Shown here: positions 27,318 to 36,130 of the stretch, in pieces | How the letters are laid out: each line of letters starts with the position of its first letter | How positions within the stretch are numbered: position 1 is the first letter of the stretch | Assembly: GCA_030041495.1 (NCBI GenBank) | Contig: JASHNT010000024.1 | Location: forward strand, 1 to 64,000 | Reading direction: 5' to 3' | DNA length: 64,000 nucleotides | Origin: Bryobacteraceae bacterium | Lineage (GTDB): Bacteria > Acidobacteriota > Terriglobia > Bryobacterales > Bryobacteraceae | Made by a program: the position numbers and the translations under genes | The notes under the pieces: generated by a model | Databases searched by the model: none | Told to the model about the DNA's origin: nothing | The model's input: the letters and a program-made list of their open reading frames with translations, nothing else

Positions 27318-29936
27318 CTACTCCCCGCTTTGCTGAAGCAGCTTGGCGACGAGCGCTGTCCAACCGGTCTGATGGGAGGCTCCGATGCCCGCGCCATTGT
27401 CTCCGTGGAAGTATTCGTAAAACCAAACGTAGTCGCGAAAATGCGGATCCTGCTGAAATTTTTCCGCTGCGCCGAAGACGGGCCGGCGTCCGTCGGCGCC
27501 GCGCAGGAAAATTCGCGAAAGGCGGCGCGACAGTTCGCACGCGATATCGCCCAGATTTTTGCGCTGCCCGGAACCGGTGGGGAACTCGACTTGAAAATCG
27601 TCGCCGAAATAATAATGGTACCGTTGCAGAGACTCAATCATGAGAAAGTTCACCGGGAACCACACCGGCCCGCGCCAGTTGGAATTGCCGCCGAATACGC
27701 CGGTAGTGGATTCGGCGGGCTCATAATCCACGCGGTACTCCTGTCCGTCGCGATGTAGCACGAAGGGGTTCTGCTGATGATACTTGGAGATGCCGCGCAC
27801 GCCATAAGGCGAAAGAAATTCATTTGGATCGAACATCTTTTCAAGCACTCGAGCCAGGCGCGGCCGCGGCATCAGGCTCATGAGCCGGCGGGACTCGACC
27901 CCTTCACGCGATAGGGAGGCGATGTTGCCGCACAGATCCGGGCGATGGCGCACGAACCACTCCAGGCGCTTGCAAAACCCGGGGAGACAGCCCATGACGC
28001 CCGGCTCAATCGTGTCGACGGCGAAGATTGGGATTAAGCCCACGAGGGATCGCAACCGCAAGGGAATCTTCTCGCCGTCTGGTAGCCGCAGCCGGTCATA
28101 AAAGAATCCGTCGGCTTCGTCCCACAGGCCTCCGGACCCGAGTCCATTGATCGCGTTGGCGATATACAAAAAATGCTCCAAGAATTTACTGGCGATATCC
28201 TCGTAAATCGGATCCACTTTGCTGGCAAGCTCGAGCGCGATCTTGAGCATGTTGAGGCAATACATCGCCATCCAACTGGTGCCGTCGGATTGTTCCAGGT
28301 AGCCGCCGCCGGGGAGCGGCGCGGAACGGTCGAAGACGCCGATGTTATCCAGGCCGAGGAAGCCGCCTTCGAAGATGTTGCTGCCGGTGGCGTCCTTGCG
28401 GTTTACCCACCAGGTGAAGTTGAGCAGCAACTTGTGAAACACGCTTTCGAGAAACGCGTAATCGGCGCGATCTGTCAACTTGCGGTCGATCTGGAAGACG
28501 CGCCAGCAGGCCCAGGCGTGCACCGGAGGATTCACGTCGCCGAAGGCCCACTCATAGGCAGGAATCTGTCCGTTGGGATGCAGGTACCATTCACGGAGAA
28601 ATAATCTCAATTGTCCTTTGGCGAAATCCGGATCCACGAGCGCTAAAGGGATGGTGTGAAACGCGAGATCCCAAGCCGCATACCAGGGATACTCCCATTT
28701 GTCGGGCATCGAAATCACGTCTTTGTTGTAGAGATGAATCCATTGAGAGTCGCGGCCGTTCAAGCGGCTCGCTGGCGGAGGAGGCTGGCCGGGATCGCCT
28801 TTGAGCCAGGTTTCCACCACGAAGTGATAAAACTGCTTGGACCAGAGCAGGCCGGCGAAGGCCTGGCGCTGGACACTTTTCCCATCGGTGGATAAAGCGG
28901 CGGGCGCGAAAGAATAAAATTCGTCGGCTTCCAGGATTCGTTCCGCGAATAGACCGTCCACATCTTGGACTACTCGCGAAGGTTCGGTGGTCGAAGTGAG
29001 GCGCAGGCGAATGACGCGACTCTCGCCGGGCGTCAGGTCGAGTGTGTACACGGCGCACGCCTTGGTTCCGGTTTGCTCCGGATTCACCGCGGTTTCTTCT
29101 CCGTGAATCAGGTAGCGATGAAACGCGTCTTTGGCGAACACGGTCGGATCGCCCCAGTTCCACAACCCGACCGTGTTGGTCTGGTTTTCGGTGAAAAGCA
29201 GCGGCGGATCGCCTTCCCAGGTCAGTTGAAACGAGCCCAGCGTTTCTTCTTCGGCCAGGATGCAGTTGCCGGAGCGGCGCAGAGTGGGCTTGTGGTAATC
29301 CGGCCTCCACAGCCAGGTGTTGCGGAACCAGAGAGTCGGCAGCAGAAGCAGCGTGGCGGCATCCGGGCCGCGATTCACCACCGTGACGCGAATCAGAACA
29401 TCATTCGGATCAGCCTTGGCGTATTCGGTGAAGATGTCGAAATACCGGTCCTGGTCGAAGATGCCAGTGTCGATGAGCTCGAACTCGGGATCGTCGCGGG
29501 TGCGAGCGCGGTTGCCTGCCCGCAATAGATCGTAAGGAAACGCAGCCTGCGGGTATTTGTACAGGCACTTCATGTAGGAATGCGTGGGTGTGGAATCGAG
29601 GTAGTAATAAATCTCCTTGACGTCCTCGCCATGATTGCCCTGTTGCCCGCTGAGGCCGAAGAGGCGCTCCTTGAGGATTGGGTCGCGTCCATTCCAGAAG
29701 GCGAGAGCGAAGCAAAGGCGCTGGTGATTATCGCAGATACCCGCGATGCCGTCCTCGCCCCACCGGAACACGCGGAGGTGCGCGTGCTCAAAGGGGAAAT
29801 AATCCCACGCCTCGCCGGAGGCGCTGTAGTCCTCGCGCACGGTTCCCCAAGCGCGCTCGGAAAGATAGGGGCCCCAACGGCGCCAGTGTTGCTCGTGGCG
29901 CTGCGTCTCAATGATGCGAACCTTCTCCGCTTCCAT
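27318..29936 (-). CDS. Glucosidase of the GH63-like (MGH1-type) clan
   Basis: 872 residues, cytosolic (no signal peptide). The N-terminus ([40 protein letters not shown]) and the (alpha/alpha)6-barrel segments ([37 protein letters not shown]) are characteristic of the large bacterial proteins related to GH63 glucosidases and mannosylglycerate hydrolases. The sugar cleaved cannot be determined; an alpha-glucoside is likely. It sits between yraN and the paired EamA genes, all leftward. Confidence 0.88.
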   Translation of the reverse strand: MEAEKVRIIETQRHEQHWRRWGPYLSERAWGTVREDYSASGEAWDYFPFEHAHLRVFRWGEDGIAGICDNHQRLCFALAFWNGRDPILKERLFGLSGQQGNHGEDVKEIYYYLDSTPTHSYMKCLYKYPQAAFPYDLLRAGNRARTRDDPEFELIDTGIFDQDRYFDIFTEYAKADPNDVLIRVTVVNRGPDAATLLLLPTLWFRNTWLWRPDYHKPTLRRSGNCILAEEETLGSFQLTWEGDPPLLFTENQTNTVGLWNWGDPTVFAKDAFHRYLIHGEETAVNPEQTGTKACAVYTLDLTPGESRVIRLRLTSTTEPSRVVQDVDGLFAERILEADEFYSFAPAALSTDGKSVQRQAFAGLLWSKQFYHFVVETWLKGDPGQPPPPASRLNGRDSQWIHLYNKDVISMPDKWEYPWYAAWDLAFHTIPLALVDPDFAKGQLRLFLREWYLHPNGQIPAYEWAFGDVNPPVHAWACWRVFQIDRKLTDRADYAFLESVFHKLLLNFTWWVNRKDATGSNIFEGGFLGLDNIGVFDRSAPLPGGGYLEQSDGTSWMAMYCLNMLKIALELASKVDPIYEDIASKFLEHFLYIANAINGLGSGGLWDEADGFFYDRLRLPDGEKIPLRLRSLVGLIPIFAVDTIEPGVMGCLPGFCKRLEWFVRHRPDLCGNIASLSREGVESRRLMSLMPRPRLARVLEKMFDPNEFLSPYGVRGISKYHQQNPFVLHRDGQEYRVDYEPAESTTGVFGGNSNWRGPVWFPVNFLMIESLQRYHYYFGDDFQVEFPTGSGQRKNLGDIACELSRRLSRIFLRGADGRRPVFGAAEKFQQDPHFRDYVWFYEYFHGDNGAGIGASHQTGWTALVAKLLQQSGE

Positions 29937-29974
29937 ACGGTTCGATGATAGCGGGTTGAGGCAGGTGGAAAATC

Positions 29975-30379
29975 TTAGCTGCCGCGGTAGAGAGCGATTT
30001 GAGGAGGGTCCGTGAGCAGGACGGTGACTGTGTCGAAGCGGACTTGTTCCCAGGGAGTGGAGCTGCGGGCGGCAAACTCGCGCGCGACTCGCGTCATGTG
30101 AGTGCGTTTTTCGGGCCCGATGGCGCGCTCCGGAGGACCATAGTCGCCGGAAGTTCGGGATTTTACTTCGACGATGGCGAGAACGTCGCGCTCCCAGGCC
30201 ACGATGTCGGCTTCGGCATCGCCGGAAGCCAGACGATAATTGCGTGCGACCACTACGTAGCCCTGGCGCTGGAGGTAGCGATGCGCGAGGTCTTCGCCAT
30301 GCCGGCCGGCGGCGAGCGTCGGGTTCCAGGATTTGCGGCGCTTGATGTCGCGCAGGCGATCGAGAAGCCGCAGGATCAT
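29975..30379 (-). CDS. YraN/UPF0102-family endonuclease-like protein
   Basis: 134 residues. The Holliday-junction-resolvase-like core is intact: [20 protein letters not shown], then [23 protein letters not shown], giving the E...D...ExK set of PD-(D/E)xK nucleases. The biological role of the family is unclear. Thirteen bases separate it from the methyltransferase gene upstream. Confidence 0.93.
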   Translation of the reverse strand: MILRLLDRLRDIKRRKSWNPTLAAGRHGEDLAHRYLQRQGYVVVARNYRLASGDAEADIVAWERDVLAIVEVKSRTSGDYGPPERAIGPEKRTHMTRVAREFAARSSTPWEQVRFDTVTVLLTDPPQIALYRGS

Positions 30380-30392
30380 CTTTAATGACTTC

Positions 30393-30941
30393 TTACTTCA
30401 CGACGGTCAAGCGCCACTCGATTACTTTGCCGCGCACGATGTAGCACAAATAGTATTCCCACCAGCGGCGCAGACGCGGGAACGTGTTGATCAGCCACTC
30501 GAAGCCCAGAAGCCTCCACAGAGAGAGTAGCTTCACATGCACGGAATTCTCCGCGAATCGCGCGCGCGAATAATAACTGTACCCGCCGTGATCTTCGCCG
30601 AAGTAGCGGAGAGAGAAGCTGTTCAAGTGCCATCGATGCGTCGGGTCGCAGAAGGAGCTGAAGTCGGTGTAATGCGGCGTCACGATCAGCACCTCACCGC
30701 CGGCCCGGACAACGCGATGAAACTCCTCCATGGCACGGATCACGTCGGAGACGTGCTCGATCACGTGAATCGCCCGCAGCGCGTCGAAGCAGGAATCGCG
30801 AAAGGGGTACGGAAACCGGTCGAGATCCGCGATGACGTCCGCGCGCGAGGCCGGATTGCGGTCGAGACCGACGGCGCCGGGCGTCTTATTGATGCCGCAG
30901 CCGACATCCAGCACCCGCGGTTTTTGCGCTGTGGCGCTCAC
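30393..30941 (-). CDS. Class I SAM-dependent methyltransferase
   Basis: 182 residues from a GTG that overlaps the phosphatase stop (GTGA); an in-frame start at 30998 inside the phosphatase gene is less likely. Motif I is VLDVGCGINKTPGAVGLD, and DALRAIHVIEHVSDVIRAME plus VRAGGEVLIVTPHY follow, the Methyltransf_11 arrangement. The C-terminus (LGFEWLINTFPRLRRWWEYY) is amphipathic and could bind membranes. Its substrate is unknown. Confidence 0.87.
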   Translation of the reverse strand: MSATAQKPRVLDVGCGINKTPGAVGLDRNPASRADVIADLDRFPYPFRDSCFDALRAIHVIEHVSDVIRAMEEFHRVVRAGGEVLIVTPHYTDFSSFCDPTHRWHLNSFSLRYFGEDHGGYSYYSRARFAENSVHVKLLSLWRLLGFEWLINTFPRLRRWWEYYLCYIVRGKVIEWRLTVVK

Positions 30942-32911
30942 AGGCGCCGCGCGAGCAGGAGTGTCATATCGTCCTGCAGCTCCTCGCTCGCGGTCCACTG
31001 CCTGACGCTGTCCAGAACCAGAGCGATCAGATCCTCTTCGCGGCGATGTGCGTTGCGGGTCAGAAGCTCGATCAGCCGCGCCTCGCCGAACATCTCTCCA
31101 TATTCGTTTTCGGGCTCAGTGACGCCGTCGGTATAGAAGACCAGAAGATCGCCGGGGCGGAGCTCGATGCGGCTTTCGCTGTATTGCGAAAAATCGAAAG
31201 CGCCAACAACAGTGCCGTTCACATCAAGCGGTTCTGCCCTGGCTTGTCCGCCGTCGGACCGGATCAACAGCGGCGAGAGATGTCCCGCGTTGGTGTAGGT
31301 GAAAGTGGAGGAGGATTCGTCGTAAATTCCGAGGAAAAACGTCGCGTATTTCTCGGCGGAAGTCATGGAGTAAAGCTGGCGATTGAGATTGGAGACCAGC
31401 CGCGAAGTCGAGAGGCCGGACCCGTGGTGGCCGCCTCCGCCAGCGAGGACCTCGACCGGTGCCTGCAACTGCACGCGCAGAGAGCTCTGGAGGGCGGCCA
31501 TCAGCAAAGCCGCGGAGATCCCTTTGCCCGCAACATCGGCCACCGCCAACGCCACTTCGTCTTCGCCGACCATTTCGAAATCGTAGTAGTCGCCGGAGAC
31601 AAGCCGCGCGGGCTGGCAGACGGCCTTGATGCGCAGCGTCCGCAATTCCGGAACCTGGCGTGGGAAAAGCTGATCCTGCACTTCCCGCGCGATTTCGATT
31701 TCCGATTCCAGCCGTTCCTTTTCCTTGGCTACCGCCAGCAGTTGCTGCAGGTGCTCCGTCATGCGGTTGAAGGATTTGCTGAGCTCGGCGAGCTGGTCGT
31801 TGCCGGCGACGTGAATGCGGTGGGAAAAATCGCCCGCTATGACCAGTTGGGTACTTTCGTACAGACGATGCACGGCGCCGGTGATGGTGCGCGCGAACCC
31901 AATGCCGATCACGAGGGAAATGATCTCGACAATCGCGAAGATGACCAGACCGGCGATCAAATAAATCTCCAGCGTGTCCTGTGCCGGATCTTTGTGGCTG
32001 AAAATCTCGGAGAGAATCAAGGAGACGCGCGAGCGGACCGCGATCAGTAATTCTGCTCCGGTGTTTTGTCCGGGATGATCCCAATCGTCGGCGTTGAGGA
32101 TGGCGTACCACAACAAGTCCCGATCAAAGCGGCCCAAGCCGCCCTGGGCGGCCGGCAGCGGCGCGCCGGCGGGAAGCCGGCTCACTTCTTGCGCTACGCC
32201 GGCGCGGTTGGAGAAATGTTCTTCGGCGATGTTGACTTGACCCAGCCGCGGGACCAACTGGGCCAGAAAGTCGGCCGTGATCGGCGCCATCACCGTGACG
32301 TCGCCGGCGCGGGTTTTGTCGTAGCTCCACAGATAAAATTTCCCGTCGCGCACCAGGACGCCGCGAGTCGGTTTCCAGCCGGGAAGGGGAGCCGGAATGG
32401 TCGCGCCTTCCGGATAACGCGTTTCCAGGTCGCCCTCGCGCAACAGGATCTCGATTCCCGGAAAACGGTCCGCATAGAATAAATCCAGCGATTTTTCCAT
32501 GAGGAAGGGGCGCGTGGCGGGGTCGGTTCGCACCACGCTTTCCGTGAAGGACGAAAGCGTGTCAATGCGGCGGTCGAGCTGGCTGGTGACCATGTAGACC
32601 GCGAGCTGGCTGACCAACGCGCGGCCGCCGAGATACAGCAGCGCGGCGATCAATAAAATCGGCACCGCTGCGATGAACAGGTATGTGACCAGCAGGCGGT
32701 TGCGCAGGCTCCAGATCAACTGGCCGCGAAGGCGCCGTAGGATGCTGACGCACATCACGACTCCGGAGATCAGCAGGGCGAGCAATGCCAGAGCCCGCGG
32801 CAACCCGTTGGGCGCGATCCAGCCGGAGACCAGATACAGCACCGCGAACACCAGGAAAGCCACGCCGGAGCGGCCCAGCCAGGTCAGCAGCATGTGGAGG
32901 CGATGGAGCAC
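30938..32911 (-). CDS. Membrane-bound SpoIIE/RsbU-type protein phosphatase with HAMP domain
   Basis: 657 residues from a GTG. Three N-terminal helices (about 12-32, 38-55, 70-95) precede an extracytoplasmic sensor region of some 200 residues; another helix (about 325-350) leads into HAMP (SLVIGIGFARTITGAVHRLY), a coiled coil (KEKERLESEIEIAREVQDQL) and the PP2C-like phosphatase domain (SGDYYDFEMVG, LAVADVAGKGISAAL, GDLLVFYTDGVTEPEN). Such proteins dephosphorylate anti-sigma antagonists in partner-switching cascades. No RsbV or RsbW gene is next to it. Confidence 0.93.
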   Translation of the reverse strand: MLHRLHMLLTWLGRSGVAFLVFAVLYLVSGWIAPNGLPRALALLALLISGVVMCVSILRRLRGQLIWSLRNRLLVTYLFIAAVPILLIAALLYLGGRALVSQLAVYMVTSQLDRRIDTLSSFTESVVRTDPATRPFLMEKSLDLFYADRFPGIEILLREGDLETRYPEGATIPAPLPGWKPTRGVLVRDGKFYLWSYDKTRAGDVTVMAPITADFLAQLVPRLGQVNIAEEHFSNRAGVAQEVSRLPAGAPLPAAQGGLGRFDRDLLWYAILNADDWDHPGQNTGAELLIAVRSRVSLILSEIFSHKDPAQDTLEIYLIAGLVIFAIVEIISLVIGIGFARTITGAVHRLYESTQLVIAGDFSHRIHVAGNDQLAELSKSFNRMTEHLQQLLAVAKEKERLESEIEIAREVQDQLFPRQVPELRTLRIKAVCQPARLVSGDYYDFEMVGEDEVALAVADVAGKGISAALLMAALQSSLRVQLQAPVEVLAGGGGHHGSGLSTSRLVSNLNRQLYSMTSAEKYATFFLGIYDESSSTFTYTNAGHLSPLLIRSDGGQARAEPLDVNGTVVGAFDFSQYSESRIELRPGDLLVFYTDGVTEPENEYGEMFGEARLIELLTRNAHRREEDLIALVLDSVRQWTASEELQDDMTLLLARRL

Positions 32912-32913
32912 GG

Positions 32914-33684
32914 TTAGATTCGCGACTTGGCGATGGCCGGGACTTCCTTTTCGGACTCGAGATAGTACTTGGTGAGACCCTCTTCCAGGAGCCGGAAGGC
33001 GTCGTCCACATCGTCGGCGAACTGGAACAGATCAAGATCCTGCTCGGCGATCATGCCATGGCGCACCAGCGCCTCGAAATTTAAAACTTCCTTCCAAAAC
33101 GAGGTTCCATACAACAGCACCACCATCTTCTTTTCGAGTTTCTGGGTTTGCACCAGGGTCAGGATCTCAGTGAGCTCATCCAAGGTGCCGAAGCCCCCAG
33201 GAAACACCACCAGAGCTTTCGCCAGGTAGGCGAACCAAAACTTGCGCATGAAGAAGTAGTGGAACTCGAAGAGGAGCTCCGGAGTGATGAACGGGTTGGG
33301 GCGCTGCTCGAAGGGCAAGCCGATGTTGAGCCCGATGGATTTGCCGCCGGCATCCTGTGCGCCGCGGTTGGCCGCTTCCATGATGCCGGGTCCGCCGCCG
33401 CTGCACACGACAAAACGGTGCGTGGCGTGGTTCAAGGCATTGGACCATTCGGTGAGGCGGCGGGCGAGCTCGCGGGCTTCGCGGTAATAGCGGCCGCTGG
33501 CGCTCGATTCGAAAGTGCGCGCGGAGCCGAAGAACACGATCGTATCGTGAATCTTTTCCTTGCGGAAATGGGACAGCGGATAAAGGTACTCGCTCAAGAT
33601 CCGCAAGCCGCGAGCATCGGCCGTATCCATAAACTCCAGGTTTCGGTAAGCCAGGCGGCCATCGGGATGCTGACGCTCATTCAT
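32914..33684 (-). CDS. LOG-family protein (TIGR00730-like)
   Basis: 256 residues. The two LOG signatures are present: GGGPGIMEAANRGAQ and PGGFGTLDELTEIL. Characterised LOG proteins are cytokinin-type nucleotide 5'-monophosphate phosphoribohydrolases; for bacterial members such as this, AMP cleavage is plausible but unproven. The ATG lies inside the last codons of lpxD (8-bp overlap), so translation is probably coupled. Confidence 0.9.
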   Translation of the reverse strand: MNERQHPDGRLAYRNLEFMDTADARGLRILSEYLYPLSHFRKEKIHDTIVFFGSARTFESSASGRYYREARELARRLTEWSNALNHATHRFVVCSGGGPGIMEAANRGAQDAGGKSIGLNIGLPFEQRPNPFITPELLFEFHYFFMRKFWFAYLAKALVVFPGGFGTLDELTEILTLVQTQKLEKKMVVLLYGTSFWKEVLNFEALVRHGMIAEQDLDLFQFADDVDDAFRLLEEGLTKYYLESEKEVPAIAKSRI

Positions 33685-34714
33685 GGGGGTTCGGCTCTTT
33701 CTGTTCCAACACCGCGAGTCTATTTTCCAGGTTTCGCATAGTCCGCAAGATTTCGGGCAGTTTCGGGAACGCGGTGATGGCGCGCAGCCATTCCCGAGCC
33801 TCAAACGCCGGCGAGCCACTGATGACGCTTCCCGGCGGCACGTCATGGCCGACACCGCTCTGCGCGTAGACCACGGCGCCATCGTGAATCGTCAGATGGC
33901 CGGAGACGCCGACCTGTCCTGCCAGCAGGACGCTTTTGCCGAGTATGGTGGATCCGGCGAGACCGGTCTGCGCGCAGATGATGTTGTCCTCGCCCACCAC
34001 ACAGCCGTGGCCGATCTGCACCAGACTGTCGATCTTGGCTCCCCTTTTCACCCGCGTTTCCCCGACCGAGGCGCGGTCGACCGAGGTGAGGGTTTGAATC
34101 TCCACATCGTCCTCGATCACCGTTACGCCGCTCTGAACGATTTTGGCATGAGTCCCGTCGGCGTGCTTGGCGAAGCCGTAGCCGTCGCCGCCGATGATCA
34201 CGCCGTTTTGCAGGGTCACGCGGTTTCCGATGCGGCAATGCTCCCGCACCACCGCATGAGAATGCGCGTAAAAGTCGTCGCCGATGCTCGAGCCTTCATA
34301 GATAACGACGTGCGAATGCAGCACGGCGTTATGGCCTATGACCACATTTTCACCAACTACCGTAAAAGGTCCGATGGAGGCGTTGTCGCCAAGGGACGCG
34401 GAGGGAGCCACCCAAGCCAGCGGATGAACCCCCGGTTTGGGCCGCGGAGGCTGATAAAACATGGCGAGCGCGCGGGCGAAATCGAGATACGGATTGGAGG
34501 AGATCAACTGCGCGGCAGCCAGGCCCTCGACCGGCGCGGTCACCAGCACGGCTCCGGCGCGCGTGTGCTTGAGCTTGTGGGCGTACTTGGGGTTGGCCAG
34601 GAAGGTGAGCTCGGCGGGGCCCGCTTGCTCCATTCCCGCGACGCCGGTGATTTCGAGTGCAGGGTCACCCCTGAGCCCGCAGCCGAGCGCCGCGGCGAGT
34701 TCGGAAAGATTCAT
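33677..34714 (-). CDS. lpxD: UDP-3-O-(3-hydroxyacyl)glucosamine N-acyltransferase
   Basis: 345 residues from the ATG giving MNLSELAAALGCGLRGD; a TTG at 34756 is an alternative because the SD-like AAAGGA abuts the ATG. The N-terminal uridine-binding domain is followed by hexapeptide repeats of a left-handed beta-helix (IGPFTVVGENVVIGHNAVL, GKSVLLAGQVGVSGHLTI). The catalytic-histidine region reads QIGHGCVVGEDNIICAQTGL. It adds the third acyl chain in lipid A synthesis, showing the host makes lipopolysaccharide. The C-terminus ends in a short coiled coil. Other lpx genes are not adjacent. Confidence 0.95.
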   Translation of the reverse strand: MNLSELAAALGCGLRGDPALEITGVAGMEQAGPAELTFLANPKYAHKLKHTRAGAVLVTAPVEGLAAAQLISSNPYLDFARALAMFYQPPRPKPGVHPLAWVAPSASLGDNASIGPFTVVGENVVIGHNAVLHSHVVIYEGSSIGDDFYAHSHAVVREHCRIGNRVTLQNGVIIGGDGYGFAKHADGTHAKIVQSGVTVIEDDVEIQTLTSVDRASVGETRVKRGAKIDSLVQIGHGCVVGEDNIICAQTGLAGSTILGKSVLLAGQVGVSGHLTIHDGAVVYAQSGVGHDVPPGSVISGSPAFEAREWLRAITAFPKLPEILRTMRNLENRLAVLEQKEPNPHE

Positions 34715-34816
34715 TCCTTTAGGGTACGCCGGAGGCTCGCTCGAAGCGCGGGACAACGCTCGTCGGTTTCAACGCCGTGGCGGTTGCGCTATGTTGAGTG
34801 GGCAGGGGAGGCGGTT

Positions 34817-35344
34817 ATGGAAGCTCGGCGGCTGGGGCTCTTCGGCAGGGCAACTCTTATCGGATCGCTGAGTGTTCCGATTTTGCTGGCGCAAGTGCTG
34901 CCCGCGCCCAAGTCGCCCTCGCGGCAAATTCAGGCGTGGTCGAACTGGAAGCAGACGCTGGTGGAGAAGCTCGATCCTGTATCGGCGCAGCGTAGGTTCA
35001 CCTGGGACGACCGGTTCGAGTACCGCTGGAAGCCAGAGTGGACCGGAGACGGCTACGCGTGCGTAGTGGAGATCCGGCCGGCGGGAGACGAGGACCAGCG
35101 GTATCAATTAGGCGAGGTCGACGTCTTGTACCAAGCTCCAAACCGGCAGTTCGCGGGGGCGGATACACCCTTGATCCGGCGTAAGCCGCAACTTCACAAT
35201 TTCACGACCTCCAACGTGACCGTGGGCAACCGGCAAGAGCACGCGACTCTCAGCGCCGGGGATTGCGGAGCGGTGGTGGCGGTCACGGCAGGGCATTTTT
35301 CCCCCGAGATTCCGATTCCGGTCCAAGTTAGCCCGCTGCAGTAA
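34817..35344 (+). CDS. Secreted hypothetical protein
   Basis: 175 residues from the ATG following GGGGAGGCGG. A signal-like segment (GLFGRATLIGSLSVPILLAQ) precedes a soluble body rich in charged and aromatic residues (RFTWDDRFEYRWKPEWTGDG, YACVVEIRPAGDEDQRYQLG). No domain is recognised. It is divergent from lpxD and precedes a TIGR03435 gene. Confidence 0.62.
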   Translation: MEARRLGLFGRATLIGSLSVPILLAQVLPAPKSPSRQIQAWSNWKQTLVEKLDPVSAQRRFTWDDRFEYRWKPEWTGDGYACVVEIRPAGDEDQRYQLGEVDVLYQAPNRQFAGADTPLIRRKPQLHNFTTSNVTVGNRQEHATLSAGDCGAVVAVTAGHFSPEIPIPVQVSPLQ

Positions 35345-35400
35345 AACGATAAGGTTGCGCCGGCGCGTAACCGCGAGCCGATCCTCGCGTATTACCTGGT

Positions 35401-36126
35401 ATGAGAAGCATCCTCTTGTGCATCTCCGCTGCTCTGCTGGCGAGCGCCGCTTCCGGTCAGGAGTTCGAAGCCGTTTCGGTGAGGCCCAATAACTCCGGCT
35501 CCTACGATTCATACGGCCGGAGCGATCAAGGCTTGCTCAAAGACACCAATGTCACACTGCGGAGCCTGATCGTGACTGCTTACGCAATCAAGGACTACCA
35601 GTTGGAGGGTCCGGACTGGCTAGCAACCAAGCGTTTCGACGTCTCCGCGAAGTTCCCCGAAGCGCTTCCCAAGGACCGGGAAAAATACAACGCGGCTATG
35701 GGCACGATGATGAGCAAGATGCTGGAGGACCGCTTCAAGCTGGCGGTTCACCGCGGGCAGAAGACATTTTCCGTATACGGGCTGATGGTGGAAAAAGCGG
35801 GCATCAAGTTCAAGGAAGTGCCGCAGGGTCCTTCCCGCAGCGACAGCCACAATACTCAATATGAAGGCCGTGCGATTTCAATGAGCCGCTTCTCCGAGTA
35901 TCTATCGCGTCAAATGGACCGGCCGGTGCTGGACATGACGGATCTCAAGGGCTTCTACGACCTGAACTTGCAGTGGTTCCCGGAGCCCAAGCCCGGCGAA
36001 ACGCCGCAGGGTCCGGCTCTGCGCGAAGCGCTCCGGGAGCAACTAGGGCTGAAACTGGAGAATCGCAAGGCGCAGATCGACATGGTAGTGGTGGACCACG
36101 TGGAAAAGAAGGCGAGTGAGGATTAG
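35401..36126 (+). CDS. TIGR03435-family secreted protein
   Basis: 241 residues with signal peptide MRSILLCISAALLASAASGQ. Family blocks are EFEAVSVRPNN, SLIVTAYAIKDYQLEGPDWL, RFDVSAKFP, MLEDRFKLAVHRGQKTFSVY and the C-terminal PVLDMTDLKGFYDLNLQW with a final MVVVDHVEKKASED. The family is hugely expanded in Solibacter-type genomes; its role is unknown. A second, partial member lies at the right edge of the window. Confidence 0.93.
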   Translation: MRSILLCISAALLASAASGQEFEAVSVRPNNSGSYDSYGRSDQGLLKDTNVTLRSLIVTAYAIKDYQLEGPDWLATKRFDVSAKFPEALPKDREKYNAAMGTMMSKMLEDRFKLAVHRGQKTFSVYGLMVEKAGIKFKEVPQGPSRSDSHNTQYEGRAISMSRFSEYLSRQMDRPVLDMTDLKGFYDLNLQWFPEPKPGETPQGPALREALREQLGLKLENRKAQIDMVVVDHVEKKASED

Positions 36127-36130
36127 TCCA

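Noticed and set aside
30942-30998. Upstream ATG for the methyltransferase
   Set aside because: It would overlap the phosphatase gene by 61 bp; the GTG in a GTGA overlap gives a compact start just before the SAM domain.
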